Below, piece after piece: positions 12,333 through 42,300 of a stretch of DNA of 64,000 nt. The position numbers and the translations under genes are program-made. How positions within the stretch are numbered: position 1 is the stretch's first letter; every line of letters begins with the position of its first letter. The stretch covers positions 54,831,624 to 54,895,623 of the forward strand of contig NC_085858.1 in assembly GCF_034702125.1 (NCBI RefSeq), given 5' to 3'. The notes beneath the pieces were generated by a model. The model had not been told where the DNA came from, ran no database searches, and was given only the letters and a program-made list of their open reading frames with translations. Source of the stretch: Engraulis encrasicolus (lineage: Eukaryota > Chordata > Actinopteri > Clupeiformes > Engraulidae).

Positions 12333-12354
12333 CAGAGCCGTATATACGGCTCTG
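12333..12354. repeat. Perfect 22-bp palindrome
   Basis: The plus strand reads CAGAGCCGTAT followed by its exact reverse complement, with no spacer. It is intergenic, about 700 bases upstream of micall1 and close to the ddx17 poly(A) site. Confidence 0.6.
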
Positions 12355-12532
12355 CTTGGCCTGTGAGTGACGGGGCGGTAGCCCAACAGAAGTCCAGTAG
12401 CAGACATGAAGTACATAAAAGAAGCAAGGCTCTTGGATTTAATGTGGAACATGCGGTTGAAAACATCCTCTCATACCATGCACGCTATTTGATTAAAAAA
12501 AAGACAACATTTCTGAATATATTGATGGAAAT

Positions 12533-12538
12533 TTTATT
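12533..12538 (-). terminator. Putative ddx17 polyadenylation signal (AATAAA)
   Basis: AATAAA on the minus strand about 1.13 kb beyond the ddx17 stop at 13672. The interval 12539-13671 is repeat-poor and A/T-rich, as expected for a long 3'UTR of this gene; no other ORF of note lies in it. Confidence 0.5.
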
Positions 12539-13671
12539 TAAATCTGAAAAAGGTAGACACACACACAACTGAGGATACAAAATTTAGGGACATATTCAAA
12601 GTTTGCAATTACAAATTTGTTCTTCACGTCGGATGGGACTTAACTGAAAATAGCTCATCTTTTCAAAGGCATTATGCAGCATATTCGTATGGCAAGGGCA
12701 GACACAGGGCTGGCAACATGAGGTCTGGCAGAACTCCACACAACTGCACATCAAAGAAAATGTCAATACACTCAAGCATAGTGTCACATGACGCAAACTT
12801 TCCCAATAAAGATTTAAAAAAAGACACATGAAACTGACTGCACTGCTAACTGAAGGTATCAAGGAGTCAAACTTAAAAAAAGTTCTCTGAAATTAATTGG
12901 TTTTGGTTCACTATGTATGCGTATGTCTTCAGACTGAATCAACCTCAATGACAAAGTAAAAAAGAAAACAATCTTAATGGAAAATAATTAGACAGTCATG
13001 TACATCATCAGACTATGGCTGTACATTTATCTCGTTTAAGGGGTTAAATGCCTAGGCAGGAGCAAACCCAAAAACAACAGAAAAAAGAACACATAGTAAA
13101 ACCATCTCAAGCAAATGAAAAAAAAACCTGACATGATGCTTGCAAAACAATACAGCCAGAGATACAAAATTAAAGCTGGTGTCTGTTTACTAACTGCCAT
13201 AATCTACTTTTCAAAATAAACATTTGTTTTTAAACCTCTTCTCACATCGAAATCGTGGTCACTCAGACCACAACACTTGAAATTGTGTGGAACTGCCTAC
13301 ACAAAATTAAGATCTGGATGACAGGGATCCATAGTGTATACGTGTATATGAGAACACAGCTCTGGCTCGGAAACACAAAGTACTAATCTGAAGCCTGGTG
13401 GACAACAAACTCCCCCGGGAGCGCTATGGTCTAACACACCACGGTTCGGCACTGCGGGGCACTCTGAGTTATATACTGTATGCATCATGGGAACACAAGA
13501 TGCACAAAAAACAGAGATGACGGAATGTTACAACCCTCTAAACCTCCCACCCAACTCGAGCTGGGATCCCCCCACCCGCATCGTCACTGTTTTTTTTCTC
13601 AATCACTAAGCCTTCCTGCACATCGACTCTGAACAACATCTCTTTATGACATCACACATGTCGTTATGACA
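12539..13671 (-). other. ddx17 3'UTR (inferred)
   Basis: Single-copy-looking sequence between the ddx17 stop codon and the first well-placed AATAAA. It lacks the SINE, LINE and TIR signatures that fill nearby introns. Human DDX17 also has a long 3'UTR. Its exact end was not determined. Confidence 0.5.
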
Positions 13672-30891
<17,220 letters not shown>

Positions 30892-31320
30892 GCTGTTGGC
30901 TGGTTGTTTTTTAAACCTTTAATACACAAACTTAAGTGTCAGTGGTGAGAGTTATGTGTGCATACCAAGAATTTGCAGCAACTACTGCCAGCTAACAAAG
31001 CTACATTAGCTTATCAGCTAAGTATGGAGCAAGGCCGATGATGAGCCTTATGCATGAAGCAAATGCAATGGGAAAGACGTGAAAGCCAACACAGTTTGCA
31101 AATCTTTACACAGCACAAGCAATATTGTTACCGTGCAACTGGAAGATATCAAAAAATAATCTTGAGATTTGTTTTGACAGGCCCCTGGTCGCGTTCCTTT
31201 CCCGAACACTTTGGAAGACAAAAATGGCGTCGTTATTGTAGTTCTTCTGTATGAACGCTTGGCGAGCTTCCTTTGACCTCATTACCGCCGCCTAGCGTTC
31301 AAAAATGCAACGTTTAGTCA
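30892..31320 (-). promoter_or_regulatory. ddx17 5'UTR and promoter region (inferred)
   Basis: Sequence directly upstream of the ddx17 ATG. An in-frame TAA lies ten codons upstream of the ATG, so the AUG at 30891 is the likely start in an unspliced leader. The segment is free of the mobile elements on both sides and ends at the TIR element at 31323. No TATA box is apparent; the transcription start was not fixed. Confidence 0.45.
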
Positions 31321-31322
31321 TA

Positions 31323-32509
31323 TCCTCCTGACTACCAGGGGAAAAAAAGTTTAAAAATCTTTGTTTTTTTTTTACTCCCCCAATTGTTTGAAGGCAAAAA
31401 ATGAGATTGACAACATTTTTTTCGAATTTTTATTTTTTATTTTAAAGATTTAATGTGTCCATTACAGTGGACATTGGAAGTCCGTACATTGAAAATGTAC
31501 CTTAATTGCTATCAATCAATCTGGATGAAAAAGCATAACAATCAGTTTAATAATTAGTAAATTTGAACATTTATGAGTTTACAATGAGTGTTTTATTGGT
31601 TTGAGGTGGAAACTGGATGTGTCTGTGACCATTATCATTCATGCAGGTCATCTCAAGTCAAAGCAATTTTGTTTTAAGTAACTGGACTTGCAGTTGAAGC
31701 CAGAATGACATGTGGTCCCTCAACTGAGAACTTTCACCAGAGTTGACTAATTTTATAGTTCTGATGTGTGAAATATGGGTTATTATCTCTGGAACCAACA
31801 TGTGTTCATGTCTATAGGATTAATTTAGTCTTAATTTAATTTTTGGTTGAAATATTGTCCTGCAAAGTTCAGACACACATCAGAGTCATGCTCTACATGG
31901 GGCGACAAATGCATCGATAGGGAACGTTCTGCTTGTTCTGATTCTACTTTTCCTGCTTGAAATGAATCCTAAGAGGTCTCTGAATCTTCAGCATCTTCCT
32001 CAAACATCACATCTAGGATTATTTATCAATAATGTGCTGTGAAGTGTCTCTCCTTCTGATTCTGATACTGACTTTCTGACTAGAAAAATACTAACAAAAT
32101 GGAAGATGTCACTACCAATGTCCATTATAGAGGACATTTCTTTAACGCCTAAATTTGGGAATTAAATAATGTTACATTAATTTAGAAATGGTTTAATTGT
32201 GCTCTGAAGAGATTGAAATAACATATAAAGATGATGTTTTAAGACAATGATTGCCCACTTTAAAGTATTATGCATTTACTTTCCCTTTGGCCAAAAGCGG
32301 CCTATTTTTAATGGACACCATTTTCCTTGCAAAGAAATAGAAAGTTCCCGAAACCCCACCCCTACACACATGGTATCATTGGAAAGCTCTGAATGTCCTC
32401 TTTAAAGACCATTGGGAGTTAGCGCAGTAGTATGTATGGGGTGGGAGATATTGCGGTTTACAAATGTCCTCTAGAGAGGACAAAAATGAACTGCTGGTAG
32501 TCAGGAGGA
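31323..32509. mobile_element. TIR element flanked by TA, 1.19 kb
   Basis: TCCTCCTGACTACCAG on the left is inverted as CTGGTAGTCAGGAGGA on the right, with TA on both sides. No long ORF. It fills most of the space between ddx17 and the THAP-integrase gene. Superfamily unclear; TA target suggests Tc1/mariner-like. Confidence 0.75.
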
Positions 32510-32833
32510 TAATGACCACACCAGATGAAAACATGTAGCCTATATATCAGATGCTGCACACAAAATAAATCTGGCAGCCTCCAGCAATTGTGTCTACGAC
32601 TGCAATAATGGTATTTTAGTTCTGTAGAACACCAATGGTAAAATGTATGGACAACTACAAGTCAAATGCACAGAGGTAGTAGTAGAGAGGTTCCAACGTT
32701 ACAACCGGTTGTGTTAGTAGGTAGCCCCCCCATGACATTGAAAACACATCTTTGCTCCAACACAAGTCATTTCCCATGCTGATTTTTTACTGTGAAAAGG
32801 AAAGTGAAACATTCAGATATTTCTGGGAGATTC

Positions 32834-32839
32834 TTTATT
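32834..32839 (-). terminator. Putative polyadenylation signal of the THAP-integrase gene
   Basis: AATAAA on the minus strand about 470 bases downstream of the stop codon at 33309. The stretch between (32840-33308) has no repeat I recognise and would be the 3'UTR. Confidence 0.45.
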
Positions 32840-33308
32840 TTTTACAAAATGTACAATGTCAATTTTTAAGCATGTACAGCAGCAAACAAAAAAATGGTCT
32901 TTATATTACATTCAGTTTACGTCCTTGTATGACAAAGAAAAGCATCAATGCAACAATGCTACAATTTGGTTTTAGTATCTTCGGCGTTAGAGAAACCAAA
33001 ACAAAAAAAATGTCAATGCTTCAAAGAAGAAGCGCAGACACAGCATAGAAGGCTAACTTTCAAGTATATTCACATATACTGTGGTCTACTAATCTACTGT
33101 ATGGCCTATGGAGCCAGAATGATGCACTCCTCTCAGTTACTACACTAAATAAATACTCTACTGTATGAACAACGTTTCCTCACAATCAAAATTCTGAATT
33201 GATGAACAGAACTGAAGATAACTAATTGAATGAATGAATGCAGTCAATCCAAATGTACAAGTATTGGTGTGGTCATGTTGCCAACGAGTTAAGCTGCGGT
33301 CGAGAACA

Positions 33309-36300
33309 TCATGCGGTTGGGGAGGTTTCCTGAGCATCTCCATTTGGAAGGCCCCCAGTTGTCTCATCGAGGTGGATCTGGTCAGCCGCTGAAAAAAATG
33401 TAATGCTTTCATTTAAGAATGCAAAATAAGTTGAAACGCACACAGTCTTACGTAGTTGGTATTATAGACTACTAGTGCTTCTCAACGGGGGCGGTACAGG
33501 CCCCACAGGGGGCGTTGGGGAGCCCTAGGGGGGCGTTGAGAAGGACACCGCTGAGAGGGGGCACGGCTTAGTTACCATTGAGTTGCATTAGTGCATTTTA
33601 TTTTTCAGTACAATTGACCCGTTCAGAATCAACATCCTCATGAATGCGTGCGCATTGGTGACTCAATCACACCAGAGATGTTTTAAGGGTGTGATGAGAG
33701 ACTCCACTCTTCTGGCTGGTACCACACTCTAGGGCCACCAACGGTGGAGTGCAAACTCCGTTAAAAAAAAAATGGGCTGCGCTCTCTCGACAGCAGCCAC
33801 TAGGTGAAGTGCAGGCATGGGGAAAAATAGGGAGTGGGGAGGCTGTATGTAAAACTGGCTGTGAACACACACACACGAACAGACAGTGCAGACACTAAAG
33901 AGAGAAAAACTGCCGTTGTGAAGCATGTACGTTGATAAAAAATAGATATTCCGAAAAGTACACTTGTTATGCTATTTTGAGAGGGGGGAGGCTGTTCCAG
34001 AAGCATAGGAGATGTTTGTTGTTACAAGACATTAAACTACTGACTGGACTGAGGACATCGGCAGGAATGCCCGTGTCTGTGGTGTCCACTGCATATCTGA
34101 AGTCAGCGTGAGCATCCGTTATCTTATTTCTGAAAAAACACCTGTGGAGACTCTGTACAAGTGAACGGAGCATGGTCTGAGGCAGCGATGCGTACGCAGC
34201 CAAATTACGTCATGTCTGTTTACAAACTCTAAAGGGGTCAATTTGGGGCATTGGCAGAATTATGATGAGGTCAAGGGGGCGTTGGGAGGCTTTTGACAAG
34301 TTCAAGGGGGCGTTTGTTCAAAAAGGTTGAGAACCAATTATCTGCACTGTACACTGGTAGTCTGTCTAATGTCTATAGTACAGAATATATCATCATAATA
34401 TCATTGATCATGACAAGCAAGTAAACACGTTTTTCTCCCTCTACTGCGCCAATCTCTATCGAAACAATACACCGCTCACCTTCAGGCTGTGCCGACTGAT
34501 CATCTTTGTCGTCTGACTTTCCTGACAGGTCAATGACAAAGGAACTCTTTTCAACAGCGCCCTCCTGCAGAGAGAGAATGAGTGGAATGCATCAATAATT
34601 AACTTTCGCTATTCCAAGTTAATTAATAATTATATAACTATAATTATAATTATATGTAATTAATTATAATAATTAATTACAGTCATGGCTCTAAATTAAC
34701 CTTTTTCATCACCAGCCAAAATGGCTAGTAGATATTGATCTTACCAGCCAAACACATACTCACTAATGGGTCAAAGTGGCTAGTAAGTTGGTCTTTTCTA
34801 CCAGCCAAACTGACATTTCACCAGCATTTGGCTGGTTGGCTAGTGTTAATTTAGAGCACTGATTACAGTTAATGACAGTAGGAAACCGTTTTCACCACAC
34901 AACAGAACACAATTGACGCATCATGTACTATATGTCCCCTGCTTTGAGATGACTAAATCGAACATGGAGTCATTAAGCCATCTGTAAAGCATCTTTATGA
35001 ATTTAAAAACACGTTGTAAAACATTTATTTTATTGTTATTATTATGAAAACAGATCAGTACTGTCATCCCTTACTGGTGCAGTTCTGGGAGTGGTAATGG
35101 GCTTGGGTTGTTTGAGGTACATTTGAGCGAAGGGGCTTTTCTTAGTTGTAGGATGCTCTTTGCAGCAGTATCGCGTTATGTATCCGGGCAAGAAGATATT
35201 CCAGTCCTTAGGATGCTCCTTCATCAGCTCAGACACCATCCTGTTTCAAGAGGAAGGGGGGGAGAGAGTCTTGAATTAGGAATATTTTAAATTACAACGA
35301 TATTCATGAATTAACATTTATATTTGCTTATTAGTGTGATATTATACATTAATGTTACTTGCTGAGCCTCATGCATGAGATTATAACAAAAGTATCCCTA
35401 AGTATACGTAGAAGCTGTGGTCAATAACTGAATGACAATCAGGTATCCAAAATCAATTTACAACTTTGAACCTTGGCAGAAAAACCATGGACATCATGCA
35501 TGACAATTCTAGCCTGGCGTTTTCTGCATACCTGCTAATGGAGCACTCTGTGACAAAGTCCAAGTCAGCAGTTTGGCGATGCTGCACCAGCAAATTACCC
35601 TCAAACTTCACACCGTCGTTGGACAACCGATTACGGATGAAGTCATTCAGCTGGAAAGAAGCGAAGAGTAGATAGAGGTGAACAGGAAGTCGTTTTTTTA
35701 AAGCCCGGATGAAGGCCATTGCAGGCGGAAACATTTAATTTTAATCAGTTCTACCATGAACAAGCTCAGTTTAATAAAAGCTTTTCAACGAAGAAGAAGA
35801 GTGCCTTGAATATCTTCAAAACCTTGAACAGGAAGTAGTGTCAGTTTGACATTGGGTACTTTTCAATATCTAAATAATTTCCCATCCTCCCTTCTGCTTG
35901 TGGCCTTGTGATGACATCGCAAGATCTCACTGACGATAGAAGTTTTACGCTGTCATTAATTGTTGACAAGGCAAATTCAACTAGTGTTTATATCTAGTGT
36001 TTATATGTATGGGCACCTGCCAACCAGCCAAATACAGACAAAAATGAGCTATAGTAATAGTAACTAGTAATAATTACAGTCACGCTAACCCCACACTGTT
36101 CCAGGGACTGTAACCAATACCCTGTACTTAAAATAACCACAAGTCCCTTTGGATAAAAGCGTCAGCTAAGTGTAATGTAATGAAATGAAAGTGTGTTGTG
36201 CTCACAGCCAGACAGTGAACCAGAACACTTTCCCACTGACTCACTTTCTGGGTGTCTTTCTTGGTCAGGCGTGTGAGGATCCTCGCCGGGTAGCCAAACT

Positions 36301-39300
36301 GGGCACAGAGGTCACACACTAGCCCGGCTACCTCCTTGCTCACCACGTCCTTCACGGGAAACGCCTCCACCCACTTGGAGTGGTAGTCGCTGACGGTCAT
36401 GATGTAGCGGTCGCGGTGGAGGCTGTCTGGCAGCGGGCCTCGGAAATCCAACGCCAGCCACTCCCACCTCCTGTTGACCTGAGGAAAGTGGATATGGCCA
36501 TGATCAGGACTAGAATTAGGTCTTTATAAAAAAAAAGATATTCTTTGGTCTTTTAGGCCTTTATTTGAGATAGGACAGCGAGAGAGACAGGAAACAAATG
36601 GGTGGGGGGATGGGGATGGGGGAGGATCGGCAAAGGTAAGGTACGGCGTCGTAGCTCATAGAGCCACTGTGTCCCCTGTATTAACTTTTTTTTAAATTGA
36701 CCTTTTTCATCACTAGCTAATTAGCCACACACACACACTCACTGTCAGTCAGTAGCTGGTACCTTTCCTTTTCTACCAGCCAACTGAATTTTCACCAATA
36801 TTTGGCCGGTTAGAGGGTGTTTATTTGGAGCCCTGGTCATGATGACGACCACCACCAGCACGTGGAAAGAACAGCTTTGTGCTAAAAAACAGAATTAAAA
36901 AGTAGGCTGGCCAGCCAGACTATAACATAAAAAGTTAAATCTGGAATCACATGGTTCAGAAAGGGCTTGTCATTATGTTGCACATGGCCTCTGCGCAGCC
37001 TTGGCAAATGCTATGGCCAATCAAAACGCTCCTTGCCATCACACAGCTAGCCAGGCCGCGCCCTCCTTGTGATGCAACACCTCAAGCATTGCTTCTTGTC
37101 AGGCCACGAGCAATACAAATATAGTTTCTGACCTCCAGAAAAAACGGGAATCCCTCCCACTTTGTCTGGAAGCAAACAACAAGTAGCAAACCAAGGGAAG
37201 CGTGTCAACCATGCTGTTTGGGAAATGCTAATTGTTATGCTCTTGGTCAGACCAAGTCTTGAAGAGATTTGAAAGTCGATGACAATCAGGCCATCACACA
37301 GCCATGTCTCCAGCCCTAACACTGGGCTCGTTCGTGATGAAGCAGTGCTGTGCCGACTGAGCAGGACGCAAGTGCAATGCAAAATTATGATGCATTCTGG
37401 GATCAAAAAAATGAGAATAAATTCTCTGACTAAGGCACTCCAAATTAAAATGTCTTTATTAATGTGACAGGTCCTACATTGACATATTAAAAACAAGGCC
37501 CACGCGTAGCGGCATGAGTGCCTTCTTCAGGGCAGTGCATGATGATGCATTCTGGTTAGAACATTTTAACCAGAATGCAGTGAAATGGCAACGTGTGCAT
37601 GTCCGCTGCCCAGACTGCGCGGCAATGTGCCATCACGATCGAGCTTAGTGGATAACCCCCCCCCCATACACACACACACACACAGAGCAGGGCTATACCA
37701 AACGGCGTCCAGTCACTTTGGATACAGTAAAAGAGACACTTTAGAAATGTACGTTTGTATTGTGGGTATTAAGAGCATACCCTTCTGACAAAAATTGTGA
37801 GTGACTGACGTGCACTGGCTTCTTTTAATACATACAGTGCCATGAGAAAGTTTGGGCACCCTTTTGGAAAATCATTACATCGGTTTATTTCTCGTTGAGC
37901 TTTTAAAGTAGCAACTTCCTTTTAACATATGTTAAACTGTAGGGAAAGAGAAACATTTCAGCAGTGGAAGAATTTTCATAGGTGTTATAGAAAGAATTGT
38001 ATGTGGATTTAAACAAAAATATGCGTGTGCATAAATATGGGCACCCCAAAGAAGGTATACCATTAATATGAAGTAGAGCTCACCTTTGCTGATCTAATAG
38101 CCTTTGGATTCTTGCTATACAAGAAGACAAGTTCCAACTGCCTGGTGCTACTGAATAGTTGCCAATGATTCTATCCAAAACCCCTCTAATTCAGTCAGGT
38201 TACTCAGCTGTCTTGTTTAGACATCCTGGTTCAAATAAATTCATTATTTTTCAATGATGGCGATATCTCAAGATTGGTAAGATCATTTCAAGACATTGCA
38301 CTTGTTGTTTTGCATTAACTCATTGTTGAATTTTGATCAGTGCAGTGCAAACACTGTCCTGCTGGAAAGTCCAAACTCTGCTCAGCTCTAATTTTGTGAC
38401 TGACACTTGAACATTCTTTAGAAAATATGCTATTTGAAAATAATTAGTGAGGCCCTTACTTGTAATAAGTTTTACAGTGTGTATACTATCCACACAGACC
38501 TATAGTAGGGTGTGTTTTAGACCAGAGGTCATAGAATTAATGGGTGCATTTTTTGCCATGTCCACCTCCCATTGTTAATATCGAATAACTCTAGTTCAGT
38601 CTCATCTGACCACACTATGATTTCCCAAAATGCTTTTAGCTTGTCCAGATAAGCTTTCTGCGTAAGTTTAACAACTTATTTCTGATGAATACACAGGACA
38701 GCCTTTTTATTTGTCACCCATCCAATGAGCTTTTGCCTTGTGAATAGTATACGTGGAAGGACCCATGTCTAACTCTGCACTATCAACAGCTATGGTCTTG
38801 TAATTCTATGTAGGTGTTCTGTAGTGTGCCTGTTGCCATTCTTACCATCATTTAGCCATTCCCTTTTAACTATTTTCAACTAACTACAGTTTGTTCAGAG
38901 CCCACCATATTCCACTCTTCAAGACAGAACTTAGGACAAGCCTTGTCTGCTATGTTGTATGATAAATAACATTTTGATGACCAATCATGTCTGTCTTGGT
39001 GACTGAAGGGATTCCAAAGTCATTAAAACCAGTTTGTGCTGCAAAGGTGAGCTCTACTTCATATTAACGGTACACCTTCTTTGGGGTGCCCATATTTATG
39101 CACTCGCCTATTTTAGTCTAAATCCACATAAAATTCTTTCTATGACACCTATGAAAATTCTTCCACTGCTGAAATGTTTCTCTTTCCCTACAGTTTAGTT
39201 AAAATGAAGTTGCTACTTTAAAAGTTCAATGAGAAATAAACCGATGTAATGATTTTCCAAAAGGGTGCCCAAACTTTCTCATGGCACTGTAGATGAAATG

Positions 39301-42300
39301 CGGCAGATCGTACCTTTATAACATTCCGGTATGTGGACCCTGCATCCTCTCCAGTAGGCTCCTGTGGGGAAGCAGGACGTGTGGCTAGTTTAATACTACT
39401 AACCCCACTTTTAAATGTTATACCAATGAATATAACGGATTAAATTCCAATTAAAAACCAAATACTTACAAAATTAGCCTCAGCATCACCAGGCCAGAAC
39501 ATAGACTGCAGCAAAGAGGTTTATAATGGAAGTCAAGTCAGTAACTTCTTAGCACATGATGACAACACATCTCTACTGTGTTGAATCATACCAAAATTAA
39601 TAAGTGTGTACTACTATAAAATTACAATAGTCAGTCAGAGACGTCATCAACTTAGGAAGAATACAATTGACAACATAATATATTATTTTTTTCAGCATAT
39701 GCAAGACCCCCATATATAACTTTACTTCATATCACAATTTGCTTCAGTTCTGACGTGCAAAGTAATAATATTGACCTGTGGAAGACAGTAGTGGCTGTGG
39801 AAAAAACTGGCAGGTATCAGTCTCCTGAACAGCGTCGGGTCTCCAACAAGAGGATAGATATCCAGCACGTTGTCTCTGGTAAAATATGCAAGATGCAAAA
39901 TGAGTCAGGAGTATTCGTCATGCAAACTGCTAAAGCACTTTGAATTCCATGTTTTAAAGGTACACTGTGTAAGATTTTCAGTTGTTTATTTCCAGAATTC
40001 ATGCTGCCCATTCACTAATGTTACCTTTTTCATGAATACTTAACACCACCATCAAATTCTAAGTATTCATTATGACGGGAAAAGTTGCACTTTTCGTACA
40101 TGAAAAGGGGGATCTTCTCCATGGTCCGCCATTTTGGATTTCCAGAAATAGCCATTTTTAGCTGCAAAAATGTACTTGGGCCATACTAGAAAATAATAGT
40201 TTATTACATAGTAAACTTTCATGAAAAGATCAAATTTGGCAATAGGTAGCCCAGTTTCAATGAGCAGCATACTTGCAGTACCTTTTTTGACCATTTCCTG
40301 CACAGTGTACCTTTCAGGTATTTTTATTATTATCATCATCATTTTTATGAAGGAAAACTTCTATTACTACTCACTCCGCTCCCTTGGCCCGTCTCGTTTG
40401 ACCTTCCAGTACTAAGGTAGCCTTTCTGTACGCTCTATTAGAAAAGGAAGCACAACGTTACAAAAAAGTCATGGGACCTATACTAAGAAGCTACTAACCC
40501 CAACTCCGATGAAGTTGGGACGTTTGGTAAACAGTGAATAAAATCAAAATGCTATCATTTTCAAAACACTCAATCTATTCATTAGATGGAGAATAGGGAA
40601 AAGACAACATATTAAGTGTTAAAACCGAGAAAAAATATTGTTTTGGGGGACATATGTACTCATTTCTAATTTGAGAAATCCAACACGTCTCAAAAGAGTT
40701 GGGACGGGTACAATAAATGGCAGCAAATGTCGAGGAAGACTAAAAACAAAACAAAAGACAACACTTAACAGTTAAATACATTAACCAATGAGATGATTTT
40801 ATATAAAAAACAGTGTTAATTCCTATCTTGGACATGATTTCACCAGCTTAAATGGTGGGTGTATTCCTTGTCATGTTTTGCAATGTTTTCCTTTCTGTAG
40901 TGCTTACAGTGTGACAGGTCTTGACCAAAAACCCACCATTTTATCACATGCTGGTCCTTATGATGGAGCCAAACTGTTAAAACATAGTAGAGAATGCAAT
41001 TTGACCTTACTATGTGGCAGTAATCGAATATCTCCCTTCAAAATATAATGCATGAGTGGCTTTTCATGCTGTTTAAAACCCATTTATACCATTCAGCACT
41101 GTATTTAACTCTACAGATGAGTGAGAACATCTTAACCAATGCACTACTGCATCCGCATGCCATCATGGAGGCTGACTTTTGAAGCTAGCACTAACACAAG
41201 TTGGATGGTCCATTTTCACTGTAGCACAGGATGTGCAATGCTCTATTATTGTCAAAAAGAATGGACTTCTACAACTTCTGCTGACTTCTGTAAGCAAAGG
41301 ACAGTTTCCCATGTCTTCTGGGTCTATTTCAAGTGAGCTCAGGTGCTTAGGAGAATGTTAAACCCCTGTGTCATTTTCATGCATTAAGCATTCTTAATAT
41401 GGTCAATTTTGAATAGCTCTAGCACTCCAGGAATTAGAGTGAGACTACAGCCAATATATATTTCATGATGTCATGAACCTATACAATGATTTTATTAACA
41501 AAAATATGTCTTATATACACTCAATCGTGGTAAATCAAAGGGAATTCAAAAATGTATGTAATAACTATGGTAATTATTCCCTTTGCATCTTTAATTCTGA
41601 GTGACTCAGCCTCTCTGTGATGATCTTATACATGGACACCTATATTGTCCGTCAGTACAATTCATTTTGAAATGTTCTTCTTTGTTGTTTTATCTTATTT
41701 GGATGTTTACTAAATTTCACTGATCCCCGTCCCAACTCTTTTGAGACGTGTTGGATTTATCAAATTAGAAATGAGTACATATGTCCCCCAAAACAATATG
41801 TTTTCTCGGTTTTAACACTTAATATGTTGTCTTTTCACTATTCTCCATCTAATGAATAGATTGAATGTTTTGAAAATGATAGCATTTTGATTTTATTCAC
41901 TGTTTACCAAACGTCCCAACTTCATCGGAGTTGGGGTTTGTATTTCTGGAGTAAACCAGGTAAATCATCTAATAGAAGAGGCTTCTTAAGAAAATGTCCA
42001 AGACATTGAACTAACATCTCCATACCAAAACATACGCATAGAATTCCATTTAGTTCATTATTATGATGTAATCCAGTAGTTTCCAAACGTTTTCTGCTGG
42101 GACACCCATTTGGAATATTTTCCAGACCCCAACCTCGGAATATTCCAAAACGCCAAACATTCATTTTATCCCTTAACATTTCTTAATTTTAATGTCAAAC
42201 TCACAGGGAAAGTAAATGCCTTCATTAACACTTACAATTGAGCACTCTTACTAACCAGTTCCTTGGGTGATTATATTATATTATATGAAAAAGCATTTAT

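Larger units (their letters stand above)
11653..12532. other. Intergenic space: micall1 5' flank / ddx17 3' flank
   Basis: About 880 bases that must hold the micall1 promoter (minus strand). No TATA box is clear. Two features stand out: a CTCF-like core at 12302-12312 and a perfect 22-bp palindrome at 12333-12354. No coding sequence is seen. Confidence 0.5.

Noticed and set aside
31207..31260. Plus-strand ATGGCGTCG start upstream of ddx17 as a divergent gene
   Set aside because: The frame closes within a few codons (ATGGCGTCGTTATTGTAG); no downstream coding exons of a divergent gene were found.
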